Shown here: positions 22,520 through 33,236 of the stretch, piece after piece
Position numbering within the stretch: the first letter of the stretch is position 1
How the letters are laid out: each line of letters starts with the position of its first letter
Assembly: GCA_002118135.1 (NCBI GenBank)
Contig: BDIU01000271.1
Coordinates: 1-64,000, forward strand
Direction of reading: 5' to 3'
Length of the DNA: 64,000 nt
Source: Trebouxia sp. TZW2008
Taxonomy: Eukaryota; Chlorophyta; Trebouxiophyceae; Trebouxiales; Trebouxiaceae
Notes under the pieces: generated by a model
What the model saw: the letters and a program-made list of their open reading frames with translations, nothing else
What the model was told of the DNA's origin: nothing
Databases searched by the model: none
Made by a program: the position numbers and the translations under genes

Positions 22520-25500
22520 ATGTCGGTCATCCGTACGGGCATGCCTCCTGTCGATACCTCGGGGCTCAACAAGTCGACACCCTTCTCTGAGCCTGAGCTC
22601 AAGATGCCCGGGTGAGCTTCGCCTGCTAACTTTCTTGCTCCCCTGATCCTCCTTCCGCACTGTCGTTTTGCTGAACACCCTTACTAGCGTTATTGCCAGT
22701 GCATGCGAAACAGTCCAGACTGCTCACCTGCGCAGTCCAATTCGAAGTCTGACGGTCTTGAGTCTCACAGTCTTAACGTGTAACGTTGCTTGCCATCGCT
22801 CATGCTGCAGCGATTTGCTGCAGGTACACTGGCTACATACAAGGCCTGATGGAGACATATGCCCAAACTCCCATCCCTGCTCAGCTGCAAACCAAGCAGC
22901 CTCCCCCAAGCAGCTTCTTGTTCACAAGGACATACGTCGCCCCTGTCAGCACACCCTCCAGGGACCCTTGCAACTTTCCAGAGAGTTACAAGCCCAGTCA
23001 TGAGCCTGTCAACCTGTGGCCTCAACTGCAGAGCAAAGGTAAACCTTGCAGTCAGAAGCACGCTGCAGCAGTGTCGCCAGTGTGGCAGGACTTCAAGTGC
23101 TTGCAGCTCATCCTAGCCTTGCTTATTTTGTCAACTCATGAGAGCATAGCTTGACAGTGCATCCATGTGTCTCTGCAAGTAGCAATGTGCATCTCCTGTT
23201 GGCACATGAACAGAGCTGCTTCTGGTGTTTTCCAAAACACAGACTTGTGCTTATCCCATCACATTTGCCATTCCTGAATCGAGCTGACAATCAGACCCTA
23301 CCAGGCAAGCAGGATCAAGCAAGAGCTCCTCAAACTCAACAATACCTGCATACCTTTGGCTTGGCAGGCTAGACTCAAGGTCTTGTCACTTGGACAGCAT
23401 CGCGCACACCTTGTGCTTGCCCTGCTTGCATGTCACGCGATGATGGTGCCAACAATAGGCAAGCACAACAGCACAAAACCTCTTTATGTCACATGGCTGC
23501 CACCTTTACTCAACCGTGCATGCAGATGCCACTCAAGGGGATGAACCATGCCATGAGCGTCAGAGGGATGTATACTCAAAGGCTGCTTTGTCGTGCTGAA
23601 CAGGCAAGCACAGGAACAGAGCCTGCGCCACTTCCTACAGAACAGCTCACAGCCGTGCCAAGTTATTCTCTGTCATCGCTTTCTTCATGCCTTGTTCTGG
23701 TACACAACCAAGCACGGCTCAAACAAGCCAGCCTGATTTCACAACTTGAATTGTCATTGCAGGCAAGCAGGACAGCGCAAAGCCGCCCAAGAGCTCATTG
23801 ACCCTGGGAGACGCCCGCATCAACCCCTTCATCACTTCCTACAGAACAGAGTACGCTGCTCCATTTGTCAGTGGCGCGCGCATCAGGAGTCCCCTGCGCA
23901 ACAAGATGTTGGCTGATGTGGCAGACCTGAAGGAGATCTACAGCAGTGCCTTCCAGAGGGTTGGCGAGTAAGACCTTCTCTGTATCCCATGTCTCCAATT
24001 CTCACTGCTGTGAATGCCTCCAATGCTGCCTGCAGCTCCCGTGTTTGAAATGCTCGCTACAACAATGATTGCCAGTGCTCATGCCAATGCTGCTGGCAAA
24101 GCACAAAAGGAAGAAAGGAACAAACCAGGTAAGGGAAGGTGCAAATGGCATCAGTTGATCTGTTTGCTGCTTGGCTTTGCTCACACATTCCACATTTAAC
24201 TTGGCTGTATTGGGCCATATGAACTCAGCTTGCTGTCTGTGTTACAGCAAGCAGCTCTCAGGTGTTCAATAGCTTGGCTGCATTGGTTCACACAAACTTA
24301 GCCTGCTGTCTGTGTTGCAGCAAGCGGCTGTCAGACATGATGACGCACATGAAGGAGCGCCTGGCCGGCAAGATTGGCAATGCCAACAACAACGCCTTCA
24401 TGCTGAGGAAGCTGTTCAAGATGTACGACACTGCTGGCAGCGGCTATGTGAGTCCCTTTCCATAACTGCCTAGTTGCATGCTGCTAAAGATCTTATTGCC
24501 AGCACTTGCCTTGGTGAAGCAAGATGATGATATTGGCAGCAGGTATGTGTGGCCCGCACCACGGTGCATTCCCCGTTTGCATGCGGCTGATGACCTTGCT
24601 TGCAGCACTTGCCTTGACAGCACAAGACAACTGTTGATGATGGCACCGGCAGCAGTGACCTGTGGCCCTTGCCTTGCTGCTCTGCCTACTTGCATGCTGC
24701 TGATATTCTTGTCTCCAGCTCTTGCCTCGGCTTTTCAAAACAACTGTTCACATTGGCATTGGCAGCTACGTGAGTCCCTCACCCTCATGCCCTGCCTGTT
24801 TGCATGCTGCTCATGTTTTTGCTTCTGACTCTTGCCTCGGTATTGCAAGACAATTGTTGGTGTTGGCATTGGCATTGGCAGCATTTACGTATGGCTGTCA
24901 CCCTTGTGCTCTGCTTACTTGCATGCTGCTGATGGTCTTGCTTCCAACTCTTTCCTCGGCATTGCAAGACAACTGTTGATATCGGCATTGGCAGCGGCTA
25001 TGTGTATCCCTTGGCGTGATGCATTGCCTACTTTCATGTTGCAGACGGTCTTGCTTTCAGTACCCTCTAGGGCATGGCATCACAGCTGCTAGCATGCATA
25101 GTAGCACTTTCTGGAATTGATCTTCTTGCACAGCCGTAAGGCCTCATACTTTGCGACTGCCTTGTTTGCTTGTGGTGTTCCTTGTGCACCAAGTCAAGAC
25201 CCTCATGTGCATGGGAAACAAATGCTAACATGCAGATGTGTGTTTTCAATGTTTCCTGATAGCTGTGTGTTGGGTGCAGATTGGCATCGAGGACTTCAGA
25301 GTGATGACAGAGAGTTTTGGCATGCAGCTGGATGATGACTCATTGCTGGCCTTGTTCTCTAGGGTGAGCCACTGCACATCCCTCTGAGCCATCTGCATTC
25401 ACTTGTCAAGTCCTGTTTGCATTGTTGTTCCGACAGCATTGTTGCCAATGAACTATGGGCCAATGACCTTCTCAGTTGTGTGTCATCAAGGTCCTGCAGT

Positions 25501-26755
25501 GACATTGTATCTGCACTTGGGCTTTGGCCGCCCAGGCTCATGAACACTCGCTATGTACCAGCTGCAGGGCTTACGTGTTGTCTGCTTGTGAAGCTACGTA
25601 CAGAATGTCCAGGTTGGACAGAGCAGGCGTTTGACACACTCATACAACACTGATAATGTTGGTTGAATGTCGTGCAGCATCACTAGCCTTTAGGCCCAAA
25701 GTTCCTGTGCGTTCAAATTTCATATGAATGCATTCATGCAGTACAACCCTCAGGCTTCAGGAGTGACTGATTGTCAAGCTCGCATGTGTGCTGATGTTGC
25801 AGTCCTTACATGTCCACATCTCACATGTGTGCTGTTTATGCAGTACGACCCTCAGGCAACAGGGGTGATTGACTACCAGGCTCTGATGAAGCAGTTGCTG
25901 CATAGTGACTACTACGCCTTGTACTTGGGCACAGTGGACAACACCCAGAACACTCTGGATGCCACTTCCACCTTCAACATGATCACCAACCTCAAGAGCC
26001 AGTTTGCTGCTCAGGGCCAGAAGCTGAAGCAGGTAGGGCTGCATCAAAAGCAATATATGTGTTCTATACAGTGGTCCTGAGTGTTGCTTCTGTGGTCTAG
26101 TGTTGTGCTGGAGAAAGCAGGACTGCATCAGCATCACTGGATGTGTTTTGTATAAAGCGCTGGGCATTGCTGGCACACGTTTTTACACACTGCGCAATGC
26201 ATGCAGCAAGGTCAGTGCATACATGGTCACAAGTAACACAATGCACACTAGGCATGCAGGCTGTGCCTGTGCCTATGCTTGTGCTTGAGTGGTTTGAACA
26301 GAAACTGATGATGATCTTGACCAGGAGCAATGCATGCTTGGTCTCGATCCTTAAAGCTGCAAGGCTTGAGATCGTCCCAATGTCCAACATTCTCCCTCAA
26401 CACAGGGAAGCTCAACACAACAAAACATCCATCAGCTCAGCGCAAGGTTCCAATGTCCAGATACTGAGTGTTTTGCAATGTCAAGTGCGCAACAGGAATT
26501 TTGTGCAGCATTCAATTGTCGAAATGACACTTTGTCAAAGTACTGTAGCTGAATTGCAGTATGGTGCAGGTGTTGAGCAAGTTTGATGAGCAGCATTCAG
26601 GGGCTGTATCAGAGCGATCTCTGCTGTCTGCTTCAGCAGCATGCAACATCTTGATGTCAGACAAGGAGAAGGAGTATGTGCTTGCCACTTTGGACCCACA
26701 TGCTACACACAGCATCAACGTAGCACAGTTCTTGCATGAATTCTGTGGACAGTAG
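22520..26755 (+). CDS. EF-hand protein with N-terminal GYTGYI motif, possibly axonemal
   Basis: Seven exons: 22520-22611, 22824-23038, 23763-23967, 24321-24447, 25280-25363, 25844-26032 and 26570-26755. They sum to 366 codons in phase (365 aa). The N-terminus has a Pro-rich region with PGYTGYI at the exon 1/2 junction, a motif type found in several ciliary microtubule-associated proteins. The C-terminal half holds EF-hand-like loops: DTAGSGYIGIED (spanning exons 4/5), DPQATGVIDYQA, DEQHSGAVSE and DPHATHSINVAQ. Most lack some canonical Asp/Glu ligands, so calcium binding may be weak. An axonemal role is inference. Introns 3, 4, 5 and 6 carry copies of adjacent exon edges. The gene converges on the ELMO gene, 226 bp away. 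Confidence 0.8.
24222..24347 (+). repeat. Duplicated exon 4 acceptor edge
   Basis: GCTGTCTGTGTTACAGCAAG CAGCTCTCAG at about 24231-24261 copies the genuine acceptor and exon start GCTGTCTGTGTTGCAGCAAG CGGCTGTCAG at about 24304-24334. Branch-site-proximal intron sequence is included in the copy. Confidence 0.85.
24435..25080 (+). repeat. Array of exon 4 donor-edge copies, ~113 bp period
   Basis: The exon 4 end GGCAGCGGCTATGTGAGT (24438) recurs through the following intron at about 24535, 24647, 24761, 24877 and 24989. Spacing is 97, 112, 114, 116 and 112 bp. The last copy keeps GGCAGCGGCTATGTG intact. Spacers share GCATGCTGCTGAT...CTTGC and CTTGCCTCGG...TTGCAAGACAACTGTTG blocks. Several copies keep a GT at the donor position, so cryptic splicing is possible. 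Confidence 0.88.
25725..25890 (+). repeat. Duplicated exon 6 acceptor edge
   Basis: ATGCAGTACAACCCTCAGGC (from about 25737) repeats the true exon 6 boundary ATGCAGTACGACCCTCAGGC (from about 25838), and similarity continues over about 45 bp to CAAGCTCGCATG / CAGGCTCTGATG. The copy has GACTGATTG for GATTGACTA and no usable downstream donor. Confidence 0.85.
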
Positions 26756-26981
26756 CAGTGCAAATGACTTTGCTTTGCAACTTGCTTGGCTTGTAGCTGT
26801 TTTATCTGTGAGAACATGGCGCGTTTACCACACTTCGCCCTCGCTCATGCATTTGATATGCAGTCAAGCTGCATCTATGGCATGCTGGACTGCCTGCTCA
26901 ACCACTAGCTATAGTAAATGACAGGCTTCAATGCATCACCATCAAACGCAAAGAGGGAGAGGCTTGATGCACGATGTGAGA

Positions 26982-28540
26982 TCAGGCTTGCAAATCTAAC
27001 AGGGCCTCAAGCTCCTGAATTGTCCTTGGTTTGCTGCTCATCTGCTTAGTCAAGGCCTGTTGCAGCCTGGACTTGATGCTGTTGAAGTCAAAATATCCCC
27101 ACTTCCCACCTGACTCTATGCCAGTCTGCAACCATAATTGATCGAAACGCTCAAACGCAAGGCAATACAACTTGTCAAATGCATCAACATCAGACTTCAG
27201 CAGTTCTAGGTAGCCCAAGCCAGCAGCAGAAGATGGTGTTGTGGTAGTGTCTCTCAAGTCAAGCATTTCAATCAGCATATGACTGAAGTTGACCCCAGCA
27301 GCTGCAAATGGGTATTCGCCCCCCCGGCCCCCATCTTCAAGGGGGGTGTCTTGCGCCCTCTCTCCTTCAGTCTTATGCATGAGAGCTGCAAAGAGCTGCG
27401 GTTTGTGACTGGCCATGAACAACAGGTTCTCTAGTGATATCAGACCACCGCCTCTGAAATCGGTGGCAGGGTTTGAGCCCTGCCAGCCCATATCTTTCCA
27501 TCTGTCTGACTGTAGCTGTGAAGGCTCTCCTGGAAATGTATGTGCCCAGAGCTGGCGCAACAAATCCTGAATGGCAGGCAACATTGGGTTTACACAATGA
27601 TTGAGCAAGACGCACAAAGGAAACAGGACCCAGGCCCTGCATAGCTAGCAAGTATGCTAGCGAATGAACACAATGCTGGATTTGTCACACTGAAGAGAAT
27701 GCGCCCACACAGTCATTGAAGCGCAGCACTGCTGCAAAGCCTTGAAAGCAAGCTGCAGCCAATTGGCAGGCCTGGGGCATTAGGTATCATTGTTACTTAC
27801 ATGTTTGCGGTTTATGCGACCCTGCTAATTGCGCACAGAAGCAATGGATGGCCTCCGAATGCTTTATCATAGAAAGGCAGTCTGAGCAGCAGTAGATGCT
27901 TGCTGTTGTCTGCTGACGTGACGTGCTGTTTAAGTTGCAAGGTTAAAGGTGGAGTGATCTCACCTGATGCTGCTTGTCAGCTGGATCATATTGCACTGTA
28001 ACGCGGTTTTGCAAGCACTCCAGCCTTTCAGCCTGCATGCATGCTGGCAAGTCAGTGCACAAGATGCTTTCTGGCACTAGGACTTTTAATGCTTTGACCA
28101 GAGCCTGGCAATTGATCTGCAAAATTTTGTGCAAGTGGGCATGCAGTGCAGGGCTATCCCTGTGAAAGACTCACCTGATCAGCAGAAAGCTCAACAGGGC
28201 CTGGTGAGACTCTGATGGGCAGCATGCTGCTCAAGCAAGACACAAAAGCCTCTGCAAGGTAACAGGGATGTTCAGCTGTGTAGCAGAGAGAATTGACATA
28301 AACTGTAAGCGCAGCACTGGACTTACGCCAAGCATGTGCACAGGACTGTGCACAGGTGGTCACAAGAGAACGCCATAGCTCCTCCCAGTCATACTTGTTG
28401 ATGCTTCGAGGAACTATAGCCCTCTCAGGATTATCAGTTTGGTCTTGTGAAGCAAGTGGATCATCTGAGGCCACATCGGACTGGCTGGGTGCTAACAAGG
28501 GCTCTTCGAGTTCGGAAGGATCGCTGCCTGCAGTTTGCAT
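26982..28540 (-). CDS. ELMO/CED-12 domain protein
   Basis: Four exons on the minus strand: 28540-28327, 28251-28175, 28116-27964 and 27566-26982. They sum to 343 codons in phase (342 aa). The N-terminus is acidic and disordered (MQTAGSDPSELEEPLL...). The large last exon carries the ELMO core: LLRQLWAHTFPGE, WKDMGWQGSNPATDFRGGG and LISLENLLFM. ELMO-only proteins are known as GAP-like regulators of Arf/Arl GTPases (ELMOD family), or as Rac-GEF partners in larger ELMO proteins. The absence of other domains favours the ELMOD-like role. The ATG at 28540 was chosen as the first after which the frame stays open; the longer open frame upstream lacks support. Confidence 0.87.
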
Positions 28541-28746
28541 CGTGCGCCTGTTTGCATGACTGGGACGTCTCGAGCGATCTTGGGGCTTTCTGCTCACGTG
28601 TGTGCTTGCGCTTCCGCAGAGCCATAGCGCCGGATCGCAGACACGGTCAAATGGCGAGATTACGTCGGTGATCAAGCACGTGCCGGTGTCGCCGTTCTTT
28701 GCAGCTTGCAGCAAATCAAGATCAAATCGGTGACAGCCCCTGCCTT

Positions 28747-29043
28747 ATGCAGACACGGCGTTCACTGTCGAGCCAAGCCAGCTATCGGTCTGAGGCAAGT
28801 TATGCATTCGACGCTGCCATCAAGATGGCGACACGTGAGTCAGGGGAGTCCTTGTCTGAATTTCGCCAGGCATGCAAAGTAGACAGTGCGCTATGCGCTC
28901 AGTCGAACCACAGCATGCAAAACATAGTTTCGGAGCTCCGCAGTGAAGAAGAAGCGCCACAGAACTTTGCTGAGTCAGGCTTGCGCTTGCCGTACATCTC
29001 CGTTCCGCAGCTACGGAGGTGGATGTACAGGGCGGCCACGTAG
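28747..29043 (+). CDS. Small hypothetical protein, 98 aa, single exon
   Basis: ATG at 28747 to TAG at 29043. Ser/Arg-rich N-terminus (MQTRRSLSSQASYRSEASY), acidic middle and a basic RRWMYRAAT end. It is divergent from the ELMO gene (ATG to ATG about 206 bp) and about 230 bp ahead of the GDSL gene. I do not recognise it. It could be a real short gene or a 5' exon. Bases 29044-29271 contain nothing else. Confidence 0.35.
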   Translation: MQTRRSLSSQASYRSEASYAFDAAIKMATRESGESLSEFRQACKVDSALCAQSNHSMQNIVSELRSEEEAPQNFAESGLRLPYISVPQLRRWMYRAAT

Positions 29044-29271
29044 GCCAGATGATGATTTGGCTGTGTATCTGCTAGATTGCATTACTTACTTATTACACCA
29101 GGCAATATGTGTCATGCCGCTGGCTTAAGCATCTAAAATCTTGAGCGCTTGACATGTCGTCATGCATATAGCTTAAGTCCTGTTGACGTTCAGCTCTTCG
29201 CATTTGCTCGACACCGATCTGTATACCGACATATTTTACTGAACGTGAAGTTTGGTGCATCCAATTCAATC

Positions 29272-31706
29272 ATGATGAAGAAAATGCTGCTGCTGCTGGC
29301 AGCATGCTCGCTGTTGACCGCCACTAGCGCGACTTTTGTTATGCTCGGCGACTCTTTCTCGGACGATGGCCACGGTGCCAACCCTGTGATCCAGGACGCC
29401 TTGAGTCAGCCGGGGGTACGTCCTTCCTGTCTTCTCGGCCTTGCAGATCTTGCATCTGTGCAGGAAAAGTGACATCTGCAACGCACATTCCGCACTGGCT
29501 GCGAGTTGACCGCCTGACATGCTGATCTGCTACAGTTTGAGACCGGCCCATTCCCATCTCCACCCTACTATCAGGCACGTTTCTCCAACGGACGTGTCTG
29601 GATCGAGCTTGTCGCTGCAACTTTCGGCGACAACCTAGAGGACTTTGCCACCGGCAATGCCATCTCTGGCGCAACCGGCGAGCGCCCAGGATCATTCGCA
29701 GTGCAGCAGCCATTCGCTAACCTGTCCGCCGCAGCAACCGTGCTGGTGCCCTCGACTCTGCAGCAGGTGGACTGTCTGCTCAGCAACGTGGCGGCATGCA
29801 GCCGTGACGTCAGCACAGAAGCATGCGCTGCTGCTCCGTGCTTTACTCAGCTACACTCTGCATGTCGTGGATAGTAGCACTGAGCTGTGCATCCTGTCCT
29901 ACTCATCGCTCACATAGCATGCATGTTCTTTGAGCATGTATACGGGTGCTGCCTTCAGCCCCAAGGACACACTGTGTGCTGCTCACAGTAACAACGTGCA
30001 ATATGTTGACAGTGCTGTTGTGCATAGACATGGCCAGCTTTAGTACAATGACTGCTGAACTAAACTACCCTTTGACTGTGCAGGCTGCATCATATCTGAA
30101 CTTGCATGCTGGAGTTGCAAGCCCATCCAACACCTACATCATCTTCATTGGCGCCAATGACTACTTGAACACCGTCAACATGACAGCCACTGCCACTGTC
30201 TCTGGTGTTGTGCAAGCCATCAACCAGACCATGACCAACTTGTACAATGCCGGTGCCAGAGAGTAAGCTCCTCATCTGATTGCACCAGTATTCATTGTTG
30301 ACTCAGTGTGTCAAGATGTGTGCGCTCAAGCTTTTCTTCCACTGTTGTAAACGTCCAGGCATTTGTCTCACTGTCAACCACTGTGGCTGCCTTCGTTCGA
30401 AGTTGTCATGCAACTAGCCGTTTTTGACACATTGTACCATTGGCAGTGATGATTCAGCACCTGCAGCAAACTGTGACACTGCAGTGTTGCGTGCATGGTA
30501 AGCATAATTTGTGTGATTGATGGTGCTATGTTTTTGCAGGTTTGTCATCCCCAATCTGTTTGACCTGGGTGGTGCACCCAACCTGTCACCTCCCTACACC
30601 CCCGCCTCCATGTCAGCAAATGCCAAGGTGAGCTCTCATGCACTCATACCATGCAATCTGTGCTGCTATTCTTACATTGCTACTGTTTTATTGCTATTCT
30701 TACATTGCTACTGTCACATTGCTATTCTTACATTGCCTAGAGCTGTTGGACCCTTGCATTGCACAACATTTGCAAATGTATATTGGGCATGTCAATGATT
30801 ACTCACTTGAGGTGTACATTTTCATCAGTCATTCTTCATCAGCTGCAGATGTGCCATTGGTCAGCGAAGTAAGCATTTGTGTCATGCTGGCTGATTGAGT
30901 GCAAGGAGCATATTTTCCAGCAAAGTGCTGAGTCACTTGTACCCTTACAAACTGTGCAGCACCAATTGCGCTCTCTATGCAGGCCATGGCAAGCAACTTC
31001 TCCATGATGCACAATGCAGCCTTGACTCAGATGACAGCTGCCTTCCGCACCAACAACGCTAACTCTACCGTCTATGACTACGACACAGCCACCTTCTTCT
31101 CAAACCTGTTGGCCAACGCCTCAACAGTGAGTGCTTTCTACTATGGCTCTCTGCTGACATCTGTTTAGAGCACATGTCAATTGACGACTGAGACTACTGT
31201 GATTGACTACTGAGCATGCTGTGAGTGTGTGTCTGTATGCTAAAGGGCTGCTCTCAGCAGCAGCATATCCATTTTGAAGCTGCATCTGCACTCTATGTTT
31301 TGAGCACTGTTGGTTGATCTGCTTTCGTATGTTTACTGCAGTTGTTGAGTATGCATCTGTCAGTGCTGTAGTACGCAGCTTCCTTAAACAAACACTGTCA
31401 CTGCTGCAATTTGTGAACACACAGCTTTGCTGTGGCACTGCTTCATTCTGCTAACATACACCTGTGCTTTTGCAGATGGGCTTCACAAACACTATGGGCT
31501 ACTGCTACCAGGGTCCTTCATTTGTTGGTGACCTGACTGGCGGCTATGCATACCCTCTGTGCTCCAACCCTAACTCATACATCTTCTGGGACCCTGTGCA
31601 TCCCACCAAGCACGTGCACCAGCTGTTGGCAGAGGACTTCATTGCCACCTTTCCCCAGCTGGACCGTAACACCATGTCAATGGGCCAGACGTCAGGAGGA
31701 CTGTAA
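29272..31706 (+). CDS. Secreted GDSL/SGNH esterase-lipase
   Basis: Six exons: 29272-29415, 29536-29766, 30084-30262, 30540-30627, 30983-31126 and 31476-31706. They sum to 339 codons in phase (338 aa). The protein starts with a signal peptide (MMKKMLLLLAACSLLTATSA). Block I GDSFSDDG supplies the nucleophile Ser, block II lies in GNAISGATGE, block III is GAND, and block V DPVHPTKH supplies the catalytic Asp/His. Several N-X-S/T sites suggest glycosylation in the secretory pathway. Plant-type GDSL hydrolases act on lipid or cell-wall acyl esters; the substrate here is unknown. Confidence 0.92.
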
Positions 31707-32261
31707 CACCATTCATATTGGTTATACATTGTGCTGACTGAAATTTGTGTGTTAGGTCTATGCGGAAGAGCGTTTCATCTTTTGACCTGTGCAGGCTAAT
31801 CTAATTTTGGCGTGATAGCTAGTGGCAGTTTCGACCAAAGTTATTGGCCAATAAAGGAGTAGCATTTGGCATTGTGGAATAAATCTGATGCATTTCGTTG
31901 AAAGTGTTTTGTGAATTTCATTCCCAGACTTTGCCTGCAGAATGTTGCTGTGCCTGCTGATTTTGCCAATGCTGTGGTATTGCAAGCATGACCTTAGTGG
32001 GACAGGGTGATTCTGACTCAGACTGCAAGACTATAGCTGTGATCAAGCTGGCACGTGTAATGTAGTTCCACTTCAAGTTGACTGTTTGCACCAATCAACA
32101 GCCAGCCACGCGTGACAAGCTAAAGATCTTAAGTATTCCATTGCGATGGGCAGAGTCATGGTTACTGTGTCGAAACCTTCAAGTCTTGCAGGTAAAACTT
32201 CATAGTATTGCAAGACTTGTTGCTCGCCTGGTACCTTAGATCCAAGATAGCCTCAGACTCA

Positions 32262-32350
32262 CATGAACCAGGGTCGTGCTCCAACAGGAACGTCACCAAA
32301 TGAAAGAAAGACTTGATGGCGTTTTTGCGCACAGACAGGACTTCATGCTG
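32262..32350 (-). other. Isolated exon-like block
   Basis: On the minus strand, ATTCAG, then an open frame encoding HEVLSVRKNAIKSFFHLVTF and about nine more residues, then GTGAGT. It has the look of an exon of the local type, but no partner exons with matching phase were found on this strand. It may be a displaced exon copy or a remnant of a lost gene. Confidence 0.3.
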
Positions 32351-32451
32351 AATGATGCTACACATCGTCATCTCTGTGACTGCCTCACTGGTAAAGCTAG
32401 CTCAGATATGTGCATCAGGGTTCGACAGGCCCTTGCCGAATTAGTTGATTT

Positions 32452-32552
32452 CCCACTTGAGGGCTCAATTTGGTGGCGTTGCCCCCCACCACTGGGCCAA
32501 GTTTCGCAAACAGCCCATATTGGTGGGCTGCCCGCCTGCCCAGCCAAGTGGG
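32452..32552. repeat. Foldback element, 8 bp perfect outer arms
   Basis: CCCACTTG at 32452-32459 and CAAGTGGG at 32545-32552 are reverse complements. The interior contains further pairing between GGTGGCG..CCCCCCACCACTGGGC and GGTGGGCTGCCC. The size and shape resemble a miniature foldback element; no target-site duplication was identified. Confidence 0.4.
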
Positions 32553-32939
32553 AGTTTAGAATGCAGTTATAAGTCAGCAAACTAGGCTTGCCCTGATGCT
32601 GTAGCATTTGGTCAAGCCCAATGGATCTTGCCAGTGCTAGGCCAGGTTTTTGACATTCGACATGAGCTAGAACGGCTGCTTTGGCTGACTGAAGCCTCTA
32701 ATGACGTTTGGAATTGGTTAAGACGCTTTTTCTACCAGCCTTTCACTGCAATGACGCTTGAAGCAGCTCAGATGTTTAAACATTTGCAAATTTGCAGTGT
32801 GTGAGCAAAGGTTTCTTCACTGAGCCATGGCTGCAAACCTGCTGTTTACATGTACAAGCAATAATTGCAAGAGTCCATGCCCGCAAGATGCCTTGCAGCC
32901 GTGTTGAGTTTGAGTGGGCTGCCCACCTGAGCCCTGCAG

Positions 32940-32967
32940 TTTTAAGGGGGCTTTGCCCCCCTTAAAA
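32940..32967. repeat. Perfect 11 bp hairpin
   Basis: TTTTAAGGGGG (32940-32950) pairs with CCCCCTTAAAA (32957-32967) across a 6 base loop. It sits just after a GTGGGCTGCCCAC palindromic stretch. It could be a transcript-end hairpin or a foldback remnant; no gene end can be assigned to it. Confidence 0.5.
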
Positions 32968-33236
32968 TAGTAAGTGCAGACAATCTCAGTGGGTTTCTCT
33001 CTCTGGGTCTCGGTGGCTCCATAAGCATCATACAAAGATGCCAAAATGGTGTGGCCAAGGCATGCATGCTCTGGCACTAAGGCAGCAAAGCACGCAGCGC
33101 TGCATTCATGGAACTGGGCTTTGTCTGCATGCTCTGAGTAAACAAGACAAGGCCCTGTGGCAAGCAAGACATACGCTGCGCTAGATTTTTTTTGTGAGTT
33201 GCTTAGACAAGCTTGAACGCCTTTCCCTGCCACTTG

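Larger units (their letters stand above)
31707..33236. other. Intergenic region with foldbacks and one exon-like block
   Basis: No complete gene is visible. It holds the 3' flank of the GDSL gene, an exon-like minus-strand block near 32260-32350, two inverted-repeat structures (32452-32552 and 32940-32967) and the unresolved 5' end of the kinase-like gene. Confidence 0.5.
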
